NCBI GenBank assembly: GCA_946406115.1 | Contig: OX291548.1 | Coordinates: 5,382,373-5,446,372 of the forward strand | Length of the DNA stretch: 64,000 nt | DNA from: Apoda limacodes | Lineage: Eukaryota; Arthropoda; Insecta; Lepidoptera; Limacodidae | Reading direction: 5' to 3' | Part shown: piece by piece, positions 36,817 through 49,295 of the stretch | Position numbering within the stretch: the stretch's first letter is position 1 | Layout: every line of letters starts with the position of its first letter | Notes under the pieces: generated by a model | Told to the model about the DNA's origin: nothing | Databases searched by the model: none | Seen by the model: the letters and a program-made list of their open reading frames with translations, nothing else | Translations under genes and position numbers: made by a program

Positions 36817-36972
36817 ACATTTCCAACCAAGTGTGATTGCATCGACGTGTCCCTGAAGAGATCGAGCTCCGTTCCCATTTCTATCGCAAATTCAATTTAT
36901 CTTGTGGTTGTCCGTATTTCCTGAGTACATTTTGGTGACTGTTGACGACTGTTACAATATCTAGGAAAGTTT
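36817..36972 (+). repeat. Dispersed repeat family A, copy 2
   Basis: It is a direct-orientation homologue of 24618-24775, differing by scattered substitutions (CCCTGAAGAGATCGAGCTCC here, CCCCGGAGAGATCGAGCTCC there). Confidence 0.8.
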
Positions 36973-37585
36973 CCAAATATTAAAGTAACTGCATGTAATT
37001 TACTTATTGAAAACAGAACAAAAACAAAAACTTTTGCGGTTTAGTTCTCTTTTAGTATTTAAAAAAACACAACTTGCTTTGAGTTTGATTATATTTATCA
37101 CGTAAAATATACTACCACTGTATTGATTTTATTCTTTGATTTTTATTTTTTTAAGATAGTAAAAGAGCTATTTTATTACGTACTTAGAAGCGTTTTATGA
37201 ATTGTAATGCACACCCGTCTGAAGTATTACTTAAGGTTTTATCAAAGTCAAAAGATTGCGTTAGTTAAAAATTATAAAGCAAGCTAATGTTTGTACAGAA
37301 TTTCCTATTTGTGCTTAAGGAAACTTGTTTTAGGACATGAAACAAAAACTGCAAAAGTCGCATTATTATTCTTGCGTCCGTTAATTTCCCTAATTGATTA
37401 TGAATTCTGCTTCTTTTTCTTGAAAATTCGATATACTCACTTCGTTATTAATTATAACTTATTTAAAAAAACGAATGTGTAAATATAAAATCCAAGGCGT
37501 TACAGTTTTTAAAGCGATGAATAAGGAATAAAATGTATTTATAAAGCACCTAAATTTTGTAGGAAGTAATTTATTTCTTATACAA
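36973..37585. other. AT-rich non-coding DNA
   Basis: I see no supported feature. Confidence 0.5.
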
Positions 37586-37722
37586 CTAAGGTAGTAAATA
37601 AACTAACGGTCCACCTGATGGCAAGCGGTCACCATTTCTCTCTTGAAGATCCCCATATTTGTAGTCTTTGCAGAAAACCTTAGCAAGGAGCGCATTGTAC
37701 AATCTGAGCATTGAAACCCTAA
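37586..37722 (-). mobile_element. LINE 3'-end fragment (family of 1-1685)
   Basis: CTAAGGTAGTAAATAAACTA, CCTGATGGCAAGCGGTCACC, CCCCATATTTGTAGTC, GCAGAAAACCTTAGCAAGGA and GAGCGCATTGTACAATCTGA match the reverse complement of the tail and last codons, with a deletion over the segment before the stop. Confidence 0.82.
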
Positions 37723-38756
37723 AATTATATTAAACCCATATTGTCTACTTACCAAGTTTAACTTCATTTTGTTAACTAGTGACTTGATGATTATCAAGCA
37801 AAAATCTAAACTCTGTCAACTGTAACGCTCGTAGGATATACGAAATGCGAGACTTCAAGCGTGCATTTACAAATTAAATCTTGTCTCTGGATATACATCT
37901 TTAAAACATATTGTTTTAAATAATACCTTACATATACATACACACTTTAAATTATTTATACTGAGACCTAAAGTTTTCTTTAAAGATTCTGAAATACTTT
38001 CCGGACAGGGTAGTTATAGGTATGATTTTCTCTATTAATGTTGAAAAATAACCTCATTCCAAGCATGACCATTAAAATTTAATTCTCCTCATTATTTAAT
38101 GTTTCGCTAAATTCAAGGAACTTTTCATAAATGTTACACATAAAGTGGGTGTAGACAAATAAAATCACCAAAAAATAAAAACTGTCCGGTTATAATATAC
38201 ATATATTGCAACATATTACAGGGAAAAAAATAAATATTATTAATATAATGCTGTATTTGTTGGCACTTGGTTTATGAATAGAATGTACTGACATAGGTAT
38301 TTTCTAAACGCTTATGTACACAATTTGTGATCAATATTCAGGAACACAATTTAACACAATACATATTGCTTAGTTTAAAAGCATAAGTACGATATATTAT
38401 TACGTTCTGTAAGCATATTGTTGAAATAAATCAAGAAATTGTATGTAAGTATGAGTATTTACTCTGACGACTAAACACTATTGAATTTTTTTTTTATAAT
38501 AAATCATAAATAAATCATATCATATCCAAATCGCATGTAGATATTGCATTTTTATTACTCTTAATATGCAATTCATTTTTGATCATCAATATAGAAGTTT
38601 GACGATGTGAAAATTGGACAGATTCGAAGTTTTGATAAGGGTTCTGTTTTATATTTTGACCCTTAAACATCTCAAGAATAATATTTCAAAAGATAGTTAT
38701 AAGTTACAATAGTAAGATTTCATCGTAGTGATTACATACCATTTAAGTTGTATTTG
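37723..38756. other. AT-rich non-coding DNA
   Basis: I see no supported feature. Confidence 0.5.
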
Positions 38757-38850
38757 GAATAAACACGTCTCAAACTTACGAATGTCATCAGCTCGTGACA
38801 AATTAGAATTTTTTTCTATCAACAGTTTTTTGTCAAGTGTTAGTTTGTAC
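38757..38850 (+). repeat. Direct repeat F, copy 2
   Basis: It is homologous to 34975-35065 (CTTACGAATGTCATCAGCTC, GTGACAAATTAGAATTTTTT, GTTAGTTTGTAC). Confidence 0.5.
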
Positions 38851-39228
38851 CATGAAATCAGTTTTGTTTAGTTTGCAAGTTCTGTCATTATGTTTTATTT
38901 ATTTATACTTCTGAACACATTGGTGTACATGGCGGGCGTAATGCTATATATCATTTTCTACCAGCCAACCATACGGCTAAACAGAGAAACTGTTGGCGGT
39001 GTAAATATTTAATTTAAATGTATTTAAAAAAATAATAAAATAACATATACATAAACACATAGAAAAGATATTTAAGTATTATATAACATAATACTTATAG
39101 ATACATAAAAATACAAAGATTAGCATATATAAATATAAATAATATATAAGTTTATATATACATATATAAATATATACATAATCATATATGTCACATACCG
39201 AACATCTTAATTGTGGATGGTTGGAGAG

Positions 39229-40049
39229 TCAGTTTTCATCTGTAATCTGTTTAAGATAAAATTCTTTGATTTTAAGCTTAAACAAGTTTTTTCTCTGTGC
39301 TTTGCGAATTTCTATAGGAAGCGCGTTCCAGATTCCTAATGCATGGACGGTGTAAGAATTTGAAACGAAACCCGTGCGGTAACGAGGAGTGGACAGAAGA
39401 AGAGTTTGAGAAGAGCGAAGTGAACTCCACTCTAAACGAATAAAGGATCGAGTGGAGTAGAGGGTATTGAGAATAGTAGCACTCCTGCGTTGGCGTATCG
39501 GCAACCATTTAAGTTGTTTGCGAAAATAGGAAATATTGTCATATTTACGTAAGCCGAAGATAAAACGTATACAGTTATTTAAAGTCGATCCAGTATATTA
39601 AGGAAATCAGAATGTAAGTCAGGGTAACACACGTCCGCATAATCAATGAGTGGTAAGATGAGGGCTTGCACTAACATAAGTTTTGTACATGTTGGAAGAA
39701 AATTCCTAAATGTGTAAAATTGCCGCAATGCACTAGTTACTTTACGGCAGACTTCTTTTATTTGGACGTTCCATTTCAGATGAGGATCGGTATGAAGCCC
39801 TAGATTCTTAACGCTATCGCAAAAAGGTACCGTTGCCCCATCAAATAAAACAGGTGGCAAAATATTATAATCGATTTTGATAGTCTGACCGATGCTGCCG
39901 ATAATTATGGTTTGACATTTTGACGGATTGAATACCACTCCATAACGTTTCGACCATTCTCTAATGCGACTTAGCACACTGTTGATTTCTTGTATGGCTG
40001 GAGTTATCTTCAATTTTGGCTTGTACATATAGCTGCAGATCGTCAGCAT
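39229..40049 (-). pseudogene. RT thumb and C-terminus of the second LINE
   Basis: The frame at 40049-39579 picks up after the first shift with EINSVLSRIREWSKRYGVVF and FNPSKCQTIIIGS, then VKNLGLHTDPHLKWNVQI and LILPLIDYADVCY, typical of the region after the palm. It stops at LDRL (39579). Homology resumes in a third frame (WLPIRQRRSATILNTLY ... ALGIWNALPIEIR) and ends at 39229. Two frameshifts therefore break the protein. Confidence 0.82.
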
Positions 40050-40668
40050 ACAGATGGTAACGACAGTTTAGTATGGATGAGATTTGGTTGATAAAAATAG
40101 AAAAGAGAAGAGGTGATAGTATTCCACCCTGAGGCACGCCAGAAACAAGGTCACACCAGTTTGAGGTGGCTTGATTGGAACGAACTGATTGTTGGCGGCC
40201 ACAGATATAAGAAGAAAACCAATTTAGAGCTGTAGGTGAGAAATTGATCTTTTTGAGAATGGAAAGTAAGATGTCATGGTTAACTGTGTTGAAGGCATTA
40301 GAAAAATCAATTAGAACGAGAATTGTGACCAATCCATCCTCCATGCCATTTCTTATATCTTCTGTTACTTTTAAAAAGGCTGTAGAAGTACTGTGACCAG
40401 AACGAAAACCAGACTGAAAGGTACTTAATAGTTGATTTTTGTAAACATAATTAGAAAGTTGCTTATGCACTACCGCTTCCAAAATTTTAGACAAAAATGC
40501 TAATATAGAAATAGGCCTAAAGTTATTAATTGAAATAGGATTAGGGATTTTGGCCAAGGGAATTACAAATGCTTTACGCCACAGGGTTGGGAAGTCACCA
40601 GAAAACAAAGAGAAATTAATAATATGTGTAATGATTAGTAAGGTAGAATCTAAAATATGGAGGATCAT
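39961..40668 (-). pseudogene. RT palm of the second LINE
   Basis: The 235-codon stretch carries FRPISILAFLSKILE (residues 50-64), LIDFSNAFNTVNHDILL with catalytic Asp121, SGVPQGGILSPLLF (176-189) and LYADDLQLYV with YADD at 207-210. All catalytic residues are kept. The frame is lost just after YADD (39990-40045). Homology (DVSINYY) also extends upstream of the first Met, so it is a fragment, not a start. Confidence 0.88.
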
Positions 40669-40692
40669 ATAGTAATTTATTGAAACATCGAA

Positions 40693-41389
40693 CAGAACTC
40701 TGCATTTGACTTAATTTATATATTTTTATTTTTTCGTCTGAAGGTTTGTTTGCTACAAACCTATAAACTAACACACACTAAAATTAACATTTATAGTATT
40801 AGTTTTATTACGACTTGCATTTTAAGGAAGAACATAAACTACCATTTTTTTCTTTGGTTACGCGCAAATTTTTTTAAGCACCATAATGCAGGCAGTATAT
40901 TTGAGTTGTAGTTATTGCTAGTTGATAAAAAGAACTAAATTAATTTAAACACGGGTTTTCGGTAGTATTAAACAACATATCTAGTATAACCAGGTATCTT
41001 AAATAGCATCACAAACAAAAAATCTACAACCAAGTTAAGAATAATAAACCTAGTAGTGATGGAAGTGTGGCTGTATAGTTCACTGTCTGCCCAATGTGAC
41101 TGAATTTTACTTTGTTTATATTTCGACCGACATTTGTTACTTCTCACCCCCTTTTTATATAATATGTGGTCTACTTTCAGATGAAAAAAATTTTTTTCGC
41201 GCACCACGTTATGTGTGTTACGATATCATTGGATAGAACTTAATTTTTCTAAGATTTATATTTTGCGAGTAATTGGCTTCCGAAGTTGATAAATTTTAGG
41301 CCTTGTAGTTCGAAAATATGACAAAATACAGTGGCTTTATAAAAAATACTGCCAATAAAAATTATTTTAGACCAAATTGGTTTATAATT
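40693..41389. other. AT-rich non-coding DNA
   Basis: I see no supported feature. Confidence 0.5.
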
Positions 41390-41680
41390 TTCTTGGTTTT
41401 CCGCAATATTTCTCATTCTACGTAACCCTAACTTCATACGTGTAAGCACGCACGTTGCCGGGTTTTTATATATTTAGCTAGAAAAATTATGCAAACTTCC
41501 ATCCCCTATTTTACCCCCTTTCAGGGAATATTTTTGCAAAACCCTTTCTTTATGCTAGCCCACATTATAACAGAAATCTTTGTGCAAAGTTTCAAGTCTC
41601 AACACGTACTATTTTGGGCATTGCGTCGATATACCACTCAGTCAGTCAGTTTACAATTTTATCTATATAGGTAAATAAAA
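41390..41680 (+). repeat. Repeat family C, copy 1
   Basis: GTAACCCTAACTTCATACG, GCACGCACGTTGCCGGGTTT and CCCCTATTTTACCCCCTTTC form a pattern common in lepidopteran DNA as I recall it. The first part matches 47000-47060. Confidence 0.5.
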
Positions 41681-42364
41681 GATAAATAGATAAAAGAACA
41701 AGACACGTTACTCAATTGTTTCAAACTTGTATAAAGGAAATCTCGTTATCCTACCTACATACTTTACAAAATAAACGAAAATAAAATTGAGAACCTTTTA
41801 GTTCTGTGTGTATTGCGATTGGTATATTGCTGTAATATGTTCATATAAAAAACAAACATGTTCATGTATTTTTATTTCCAAACACATTACAATGGAGTAA
41901 GGGAGCGTTTTTCAATTTGTTTGTTTTTAAAGTAAATGCAAAATTGTTATTGTATGAATTTGATGAACAGTTTACTTCAAAAAGCAAGAGTACACTCAGG
42001 AGTTTTACAATTAATACTCGACAGAAATATTCGTTTGTTCTGCGTCCATGCATGACGTGCAATCTGCAGCTTTTCACTAAAACTTTCCCCAACATTTTAC
42101 TGAACAGAATATTTAAATGAACTATGAACTTTCACTAGAATTCGTTAGGTTTTGGATTTCCTATTATATTGAAATGCCTTTTAAATGATTATTTATTTAC
42201 CAAGACTTTTTTGTTTTTCAGTGGGCAGCGTGAACATAGTTGTTTACCTATTTTTAACACGGCATGAGTGTATTTTGTGTAAACGGTCTTTGATTTGTGT
42301 TAAATATGTATGTGTGTATATCGGTTCAGTTAACCAAGGCCTAACCAATAGCTAGATACGCACC

Positions 42365-42560
42365 CACACTGTAATATGGAGGAAAGCCTTTATTCACCCA
42401 CCCTTGCCCCGCGTGATAGGGGGTGAGCCAGTTGCCGCAACAATGCATCTGATAGCAGTGTATCTGGACGAAAGTGGCTTTGTATATAACCCATGATCCG
42501 TGAATATTGAAAGTGGTAAAATAAAGACTATTCACAGAATAATATACGTCCTTTGCCAGT
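42365..42560 (+). repeat. Dispersed repeat family G, copy 1
   Basis: GGGGTGAGCCAGTTGCCGCA, ACAATGCATCTGATAGCAG and TGTATCTGGACGAAAGTGGC match in order 54935-55145. Confidence 0.6.
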
Positions 42561-42738
42561 TTTTGACGAAATAGGTATGCTAAATAAGTTAAGATTGTGC
42601 GAGGGCTGATTTTAGTGCAAGTGGGACTGACTGAATGATCCATAAAACTGCTACTAGTAAGCTGTAAAATAAATGGAACTATAATAATAACTAAGGAATG
42701 AAGGAGACAGCAAATATTGTTTTTGTAATTATTTTCAC

Positions 42739-43061
42739 TAGCTTTTGCCAGCGGCTCCTAAATGTCGCTATCGGCGAGGGATTCCCGCGCCAACTCATCA
42801 ATTATATCACAGACTATATAATAGGTACTAAACCAGTAAACTAAAAAAATGCTACGGTAAGCTATAAAATACCTATAGTTCGTTCAAGTGGAATTTGGTT
42901 ATAGTTATTCCCGAGGAAACTAGTGCATTTTCCGGGATAAAAAGTAGCGTATGTGCTATTCCAGACTATAGTCTATCTCTAAGACAAATTTAATTCAGAT
43001 CCGTTCAGCCATTTTAGCGTGATTCAATAACAAACTTTCTAATTTATAATATTAGTATAGA
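42739..43061 (-). mobile_element. Complete 323-bp non-autonomous Helitron-like element
   Basis: On the minus strand it starts A|TCTATACTAATATTATAAAT at 43061 and ends ..GGCAAAAGCTAG|T at 42739, with the GC-rich GGAGCCGCTGG block before the terminus. The interior carries GATCCGTTCAGCC and GGGATAAAAAGTAGC in minus-strand antisense. Both ends fit insertion between host A and T without target duplication, the known Helitron rule. No protein is encoded. Confidence 0.75.
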
Positions 43062-46000
43062 TTACGTGAACTGTATACATTCCTTACATAAATAACTACT
43101 CTAATTCGTGTATAACCGTTTACTTGGTTCACAAATAACAAAGTATAGATACCTATAACATATCATACCTATTCAAAGACAATACAAAAGGTAACGAGAA
43201 GCGGTAACTTCGTGATAAGAATTTTTATTCCAACTCCCTTTGTGCTAAAAGCTGAAAGTAAAAAGAATTTAAAAGGCCACATCATATTGGTGACGAGCCT
43301 GCTCTTGTTTATGTCTTTGGTTACAATGAAAGCGAAGATCGTAATCTCGGCAAAATACAGACCTGGGATTTAGATGCGTTTAGTGCGATCCGGCCTCAAA
43401 ACAGGTCATCGGATTTTACGATTCAACATTTCCATCTACCACTAAAAGGATTACGTTTTACGATGTTTGTTTCGTATTTTACTAAAATATTACGTAAATA
43501 GTAGTGCTAGTATAGTAGGCTAGTAATGTAAGACTGTGTGTATTGTTTTGATCTTGTCTTATCCTTTACTAGTACTGTTCCGTGAATTCAACACTGTATT
43601 TTGCGAAACTCCGAATGCTAAATGTGAGCAATAAAATTGCTTTTGCAGATACTTTAGAAATAATGTAACAATCAGCACAAGTACATGTACATATTGATAA
43701 AAGTGAGCTAAGTTGGTTAGGTAGGTCCTTCAGAGTCTTACCCCAAAAGTCCGGTGGAGCAGTATTGGCTCCATCAGCCAACTGCATAGTCCGCTCAGAA
43801 AAACCAGTAAAAAAATTAAAATCAGCGTAAATCAGCTATATATATTATTGATACTCAATTTCAAAATTGATCTCAATATGACGTTGTTCAGCGTTCATGC
43901 AGGATAAGTAATCTGCCGCTTCTTAAGACTGGATTCTCTTTACATGACAAATAAGGATCCAGCCTTCAAATGCTTTCATCACCTACAGTTTTCAATATAA
44001 ATTAGGTTAATTAGTGCAAAAAGCACGATTTTAGAAATATTTACGATTTATTTTTGAACAAAGTTTTTTTTTTTTCTTTTTAATATATATCTGACACAAT
44101 AAGTTTTAAATTTTAAGCTTTAAAACGATTTTCTTTAAGATAAGCATTTCATATTTTCTATTCGCTCCTAGTACTATGGGGCCTAAAGTAATTTGAATGG
44201 GAAATAAAACATTTTAGTAAAGAATTTATAAATTTGGTAAAAATAAAAGAAACTGTACCAATTCGAAACATTTATAAATATAAGAGTTCTACTTTAGTAT
44301 CATATCAGAAATAGACCCATTTTATTTTTGACACTAACAGAAGTTTATAAGATATTTATAGATAAAATATATAAATAATAATAAAGTGCACAAAAGACAA
44401 GTTCACTTTTTTTATCCATGATAAAGTAAAAATATCGAAAAACCATTGATTTTTTTTTAAATACCCATGCGTCATGACTAACGAAAACTATTCTTTTTAA
44501 TAAATTGGATCGTATATTCTTTGTAAAGCACATTTAGAGTTTTTTTTCTATACAGGTTGATGTAATGGGCTACGTCAGGCTCATTATAATATTCTGAATT
44601 TATTGTGTTTATTTTCTAGGGCCTAGAAAAGCCTAGAATCTAGGCTATACAATTGATAGATTTTAAGAAATCTCTTTTAAAAAACACACATTCTGGCATA
44701 ATATCTACATTCTCTTGAATTTTTTGTGTTACTCGTTTCTGGCCTCGTAACACCCACTGCAACTCTAATACATATAAATCTTCCTTTCATATATTTATTG
44801 TTATTATTAGCATTTTATATTATATATCTCCCATAGTAAAGAAAGACCTTAGAAGTATTATTTTAAAGTAATAAACATAATGTTGTTATATGTGTTATTT
44901 ATATATTTATACATCAAATAAACAATTTTTAACAGCAACAACTTGTTTGAAATAACAAATACTTAAGTTATCAAATTAATATAATTTTCAAAAACCACAA
45001 CCGACTAAAGACCCTTTCATGCTTTGCAAAAAGCTTATATCTAATGAGCTTTTAAATAATTAAAATGACTGAGGACAAAAAAATTACAAAGAAAAACTCA
45101 TTAAAATGGACGATTGTTTACGTTTAAGTCTTTACCGTTTCTTTAGCCACAAAGGAAAGAGAGAAAAACTCTTATCACGGACGACAATACCCATGCGACG
45201 AACTGACACCTGCACAAGACCCTTTCTTCGACGTTTCCTTAGAGCATGGTCAGACATGACAGTTATTGCGGTTCCGAAGGCTGCACATAACCTTTTGCAA
45301 GAAATGAAGTATTGCCCTATGAGAAAAAAAAGGAATATTAACTAATATGTTTACATTTAAGACATTTATAACAACTGCGTTTTATTTTTTTATCGATAGA
45401 ATTGTACTATAATAAAGAAATATGTTTCTGTATTAGTAATGATAAACCATACTGTTAAAAATATATTTATTTGTTTTACGAAATTATAGTGTTAAAAATG
45501 TATTAAATTTCAGTACTGTTTGATAATGTAAAAAAAGAACGATCATTTAAAGTGAATTATTCATTTTAAACAAAGTTTTATCTATCATAAACAACTGGAA
45601 AGCAATAACTGTAGTGTTCGCAGTTTATATACTAACGTTTTATTAAACCTTTTTAGAAATTAATTAAACAAGTTAAATGAAATTCTTCTCAAAATTCACA
45701 CAGAATTCGCATAAGTTTTGACAGTTATTCAAAACTATTTTATCGATTATATTAACAAAATATAAAAAGCTTTAAGATTAATAGGTATTCGTGACTAACT
45801 TCGCCTGGTTCAATCTGAAATTGCATGCTGGCAATCAATTTTGTTTATGGTTTTAACATGCGATTATAAAAATTGATATCGTTCGTCCAGAATTCTAGTA
45901 ATCACTTTCGAAATGGTCACTGGTTTTTTTTTTGGTATTAGTGAAGCCTAAACAAACAAAAGATAAAAGGTATGATCATGAAAGAAACCGTGTATATTGA

Positions 46001-46329
46001 CATTGTTTGTACCTTCACTTTTATGAAAATATTCTAGACTGCAGTAGTGACTGGCTCCTAACAGAAAAATATGAATAAAATAATTCCTAACCTATAAAAA
46101 GAACTTCACACAGCTGCATATGTGTAAATAGGTTATGAAATGCACGGGGGTGATATTTTTACTAGCTTCTATTAAACCAGCAAGGTCGTTGGCATATAGC
46201 CCAGTCTTAAAATGTTAACTTAAATTGCTAATTGACGGCAATCAAATTATTCCAAAAATACAATTCAATAGATTACTGAAATATCCTTCTTCAATGAAAC
46301 AAACTTGGTGCATTAAGCGAGAAATAATT
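43062..46329. other. AT-rich non-coding DNA
   Basis: 45106-45345 is open for 79 codons (MDDCLRLSLYRFFSHKGK...) and a little GC-richer than the flanks, but no motif is recognised. Nothing else is supported. Confidence 0.4.
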
Positions 46330-46590
46330 ATGAGAAACACTAAAAACATCGATACTCGTAAAAAAAAATTATACAATTATCAACACAAAAGGCGTAGTAC
46401 CAGTTCTAAATTAACACCAATTACTTTTTTTAATATGGGACCGCCTCGGAAGTATACGCTTTTAAATAAAAAAAGAATTTTGAAACCCCGTTTATACATG
46501 ATGAAGTTATGCCCGAACATTTATTAAAAAAAAAAAAACATCCGAATTGAGGACCTCCTCCTTTTTTGAAGTTGGTTAGAAATGCGTTTG
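46330..46590 (-). repeat. Repeat family B, copy 2
   Basis: It is the reverse complement of 35485-35715. The antisense peptide YNYQHKRRSTSSKLTPI lies in a 100-codon frame (46225-46527, plus). Confidence 0.7.
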
Positions 46591-46999
46591 AGGTCGTTAA
46601 GGTTTTTTCTTGAAGGTTAGGCTCCAAAACGCAACGAGGAACTTAAAAATATGGGTTTGGAATGCCCGGCTCCGGTTAATTATTATTCAATAGTCAAGTG
46701 GATTTATTTACAGTCCCATAGATGCGGTTGAAAGTCACTCCTGTTAAGTGTAACTATTAAATGTCAAACACTCGTTTCAAAACGGGCGGAAAATTCATTT
46801 TACAGGGCGACAGTCAATCGGCAGAGAATAAAACGTAGAATCACACGTATTTTGCGAGATATTGCCTTCTAAAGAAAAAAAAAATATTGCTCATCTTTTA
46901 CTTTTAAACCACGGTTCTTAAAAATCTAAAAACTATTTCTATAGAACCATTTACTTATAATTTCAATCCAAGTTTTTCAACAATATGATATATTTTGTC

Positions 47000-47060
47000 T
47001 CATTCCTCGGAACCCTAACTTGATACTCGTATAACATGCACACGGCCAGGTTTTTTTATT
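47000..47060 (+). repeat. Repeat family C, copy 2 (short)
   Basis: CGGAACCCTAACTTGATACT and TGCACACGGCCAGGTTTTTT match 41405-41470. Confidence 0.45.
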
Positions 47061-47990
47061 TTTCTTGTTATTATTAATTATCTTTATTAAAAATTTCATC
47101 TCTTTCGTCCTATAAACAGGTAAATACAATAATATCCAAAGCACGCACTACTCCAAAAGCAATAACAATAGTCAGAAAAAGTAATTTTCTTGTCTGACCA
47201 CGTCGCGTCGCATTCCAAGGAAAAGTCAAAGGAAAGATCTCAAGAAATTATAAGCTCATCGCACCCATTGTCGTTCGTGATAAGAATTTTATTCCCTCTT
47301 GTCGCCGAGGGGACTAAAGGTAAGGGAATTCGAAATAAGACACCGTCGTGCGACGTAATGAGTTTTTTTGTATTTTGTGCCTTTAGGCAGTCGAAAGCTA
47401 ATGCCTTATTGTTAAGTTGTACCGTTTAACATACTATAACAATATTTGAAATATCTTAAAGGTTAATTTGACTTAATGTTTCTGTCTAGATCAATATTTT
47501 CAGAAACTAAGAAACGTAAAAAATTAAATTTAAACTATTAAAATAAGTAGGTATATGAAGAAACGGACTATCCGTTTGTCTATTTTTATGTGTTTTTTAA
47601 GACGAGAACAAATATGGTGGTACTTGATAATGATTTAGGAATCAAAAATTGTAGAACACTTAATTCTTTTATGAAATATGAACTTATACGAAGAAATTAC
47701 TTATAATATAGCATAAATAAATATAAAAAAAGAAAAATAAGTTTTTTTTATATTTTTTTGGATATTGTCTAAAATACCTACTAATTCGAAAGGTTCTCAA
47801 TTGCATGTACTTCTCAGTTTAGTTTTAATTTTATTTCCTTATACCAAAATTCTAAGTTTGTGCAGTAGGTAAAAGAATACGATATTAAATACACAAATAC
47901 ATTTATTTAGCTAGCTTATTGTATGTATGTATATAAAGCTAGTTACAACTTGAATCGAGTGATAGTATATTCGCGAGGAAAGAAAATTTG
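47061..47990. other. AT-rich non-coding DNA with one open frame
   Basis: 47190-47429 (79 codons, plus) is GC-richer and open but unrecognised. The rest has no supported feature. Confidence 0.4.
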
Positions 47991-47994
47991 GCCG

Positions 47995-48530
47995 GAGCAA
48001 TTTCAAGAAGGAAGCCCAGGAGGATGCAGCTTGGGTGGACAGTATTCAGTAGACTTCCTCAAGTCTTCTCGTCACTTATACAACGGAGGCTGAAACAAAA
48101 TTCTTTGACCAGTGCGTCCTATAACCTACGCTGATGAAGCTTAAGACTGTTAATCAAGAATTTCAAAGTCACTTGGCGCGCAATGAACGATTTGTGTTTA
48201 TAGTTTTTCTGATGAATCGAATCTGACATAAATACTTCCGGAAGAGGACTAAAGTCGACATATAGCTTGCAGAAACAGCAAGGTGAAGTGGCATAGGGCT
48301 GGTCACGTCTGTCAAAGGACTGCCAGCTAATATGACATGTCCTAAAATGAATACCGTGTATTAGAAGGCGAAACGTGGGAATGGAAGTACTCTCAGCTTA
48401 ATAGACCGATAACCATAAAAAGGTAGCCAGTAGTAGTGCGCCATGGAGGTGGGTTATTTCTTGCAATAGACCAATAAAGGCTCGTGGGATAATTTATGTG
48501 TCCAATCCCTGAAATAAATACTGAAAATAA
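47995..48530 (+). mobile_element. RTE-like LINE C-terminal remnant
   Basis: In broken frames this resembles the end of an RTE-type RT: EAETKFFDQCVL near 48090, KRTKVDI near 48245 and a diverged version of the WQWAGHV region near 48290. Stops and shifts are numerous. RTE-type elements encode endonuclease plus RT; only the C-terminal part is here. Confidence 0.55.
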
Positions 48531-49212
48531 TATTAATAAATCTTCACACTTTCCTTCCAGCTTGCGACTAGCGCTAATTGCTTAAACAAACTTTAGTGAG
48601 TAATTGAGTGTGTAAGCAGAAATTACACGGGTGGGCTGCTAAGCGATCTCTGTGGGAAATTAATGTTGACTGACGAACTGCAGCTGGAAATGCAAGTTAA
48701 CCTGAATTTAATGTTTAAAATAATAATATGGTAAAACTTTGTAACTTATCAATATTGGGCTAAAACAGTGGTTTTTTTTTTAGTATATATGTTATATGTA
48801 TATATTATAGAATAGTCATTTCCATATTTTTATAATATATTATTTTTTTGAGTAATGAACACTATGGCTTCGGAAACATTAGCAATACCCCATGTAGCGG
48901 TTAACTTATAATCACAGAATTTCATTAAAACATCACCCTGAAGTCATGTAATACTTAAAAAAAAATTATAGTAATGTTTTTAATTATTAAATAATAAGAA
49001 ATATCAAACAAAGCTGTTAAGACGTCTGTTGGAATTCTTTACATTTTAGTTCTGAATTTTATGATTAGGATCCCGTACGACCAAAAATCGGCCTTATTTC
49101 TGTCCGTCGGTGTGTCTATTTGTCTGACACAAACGGAGTGAGTTACATATATTGTCGGTGCACCCCGATACCTACAGAGATCTAGCACCTATTGTGTAAT
49201 TGTAATTGTAGT
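48531..49212. other. AT-rich non-coding DNA
   Basis: I see no supported feature. Confidence 0.5.
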
Positions 49213-49295
49213 ATTCCATATGGGCCGGACTTGCAACTTAGCAAGCAGCAACCTTTGCTACGAGGTGAAGAAATGCTTTTCTCTGTTGAGTACTG
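49213..49295 (-). mobile_element. Internal scrap of the 1-1685 LINE family
   Basis: TATTCCATATGGGCCGGACT, GCAGCAACCTTTGC and CTCTGTTGAGTACTG match the reverse complement of 1075-1155, an internal ORF2 piece without ends. Confidence 0.82.

Larger units (their letters stand above)
38890..40692 (-). mobile_element. CR1/Jockey-group LINE, 5'-truncated, two frameshifts
   Basis: This minus-strand element differs from the 1-1685 family. Its RT frame runs 40692-39990, continues in a second frame at 40049-39579 and a third at 39504-39229. Below 39229 lies a 3' region with an (ATATAA)-like run at 39050-39200 and a GC-richer segment at 38930-39000 (CATTTTCTACCAGCCAACCA), which I take as the 3' UTR. The 5' end fades near 40692, so endonuclease and ORF1 are absent. 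It is a dead copy, moderately old. Confidence 0.82.

Noticed and set aside
39050..39200. AT-repeat array as an independent satellite
   Set aside because: It sits directly after the second LINE's coding end and is better read as part of its 3' region.
47190..47429. 79-codon GC-richer open frame as a host exon
   Set aside because: No recognisable domain or convincing splice sites; left as unassigned.
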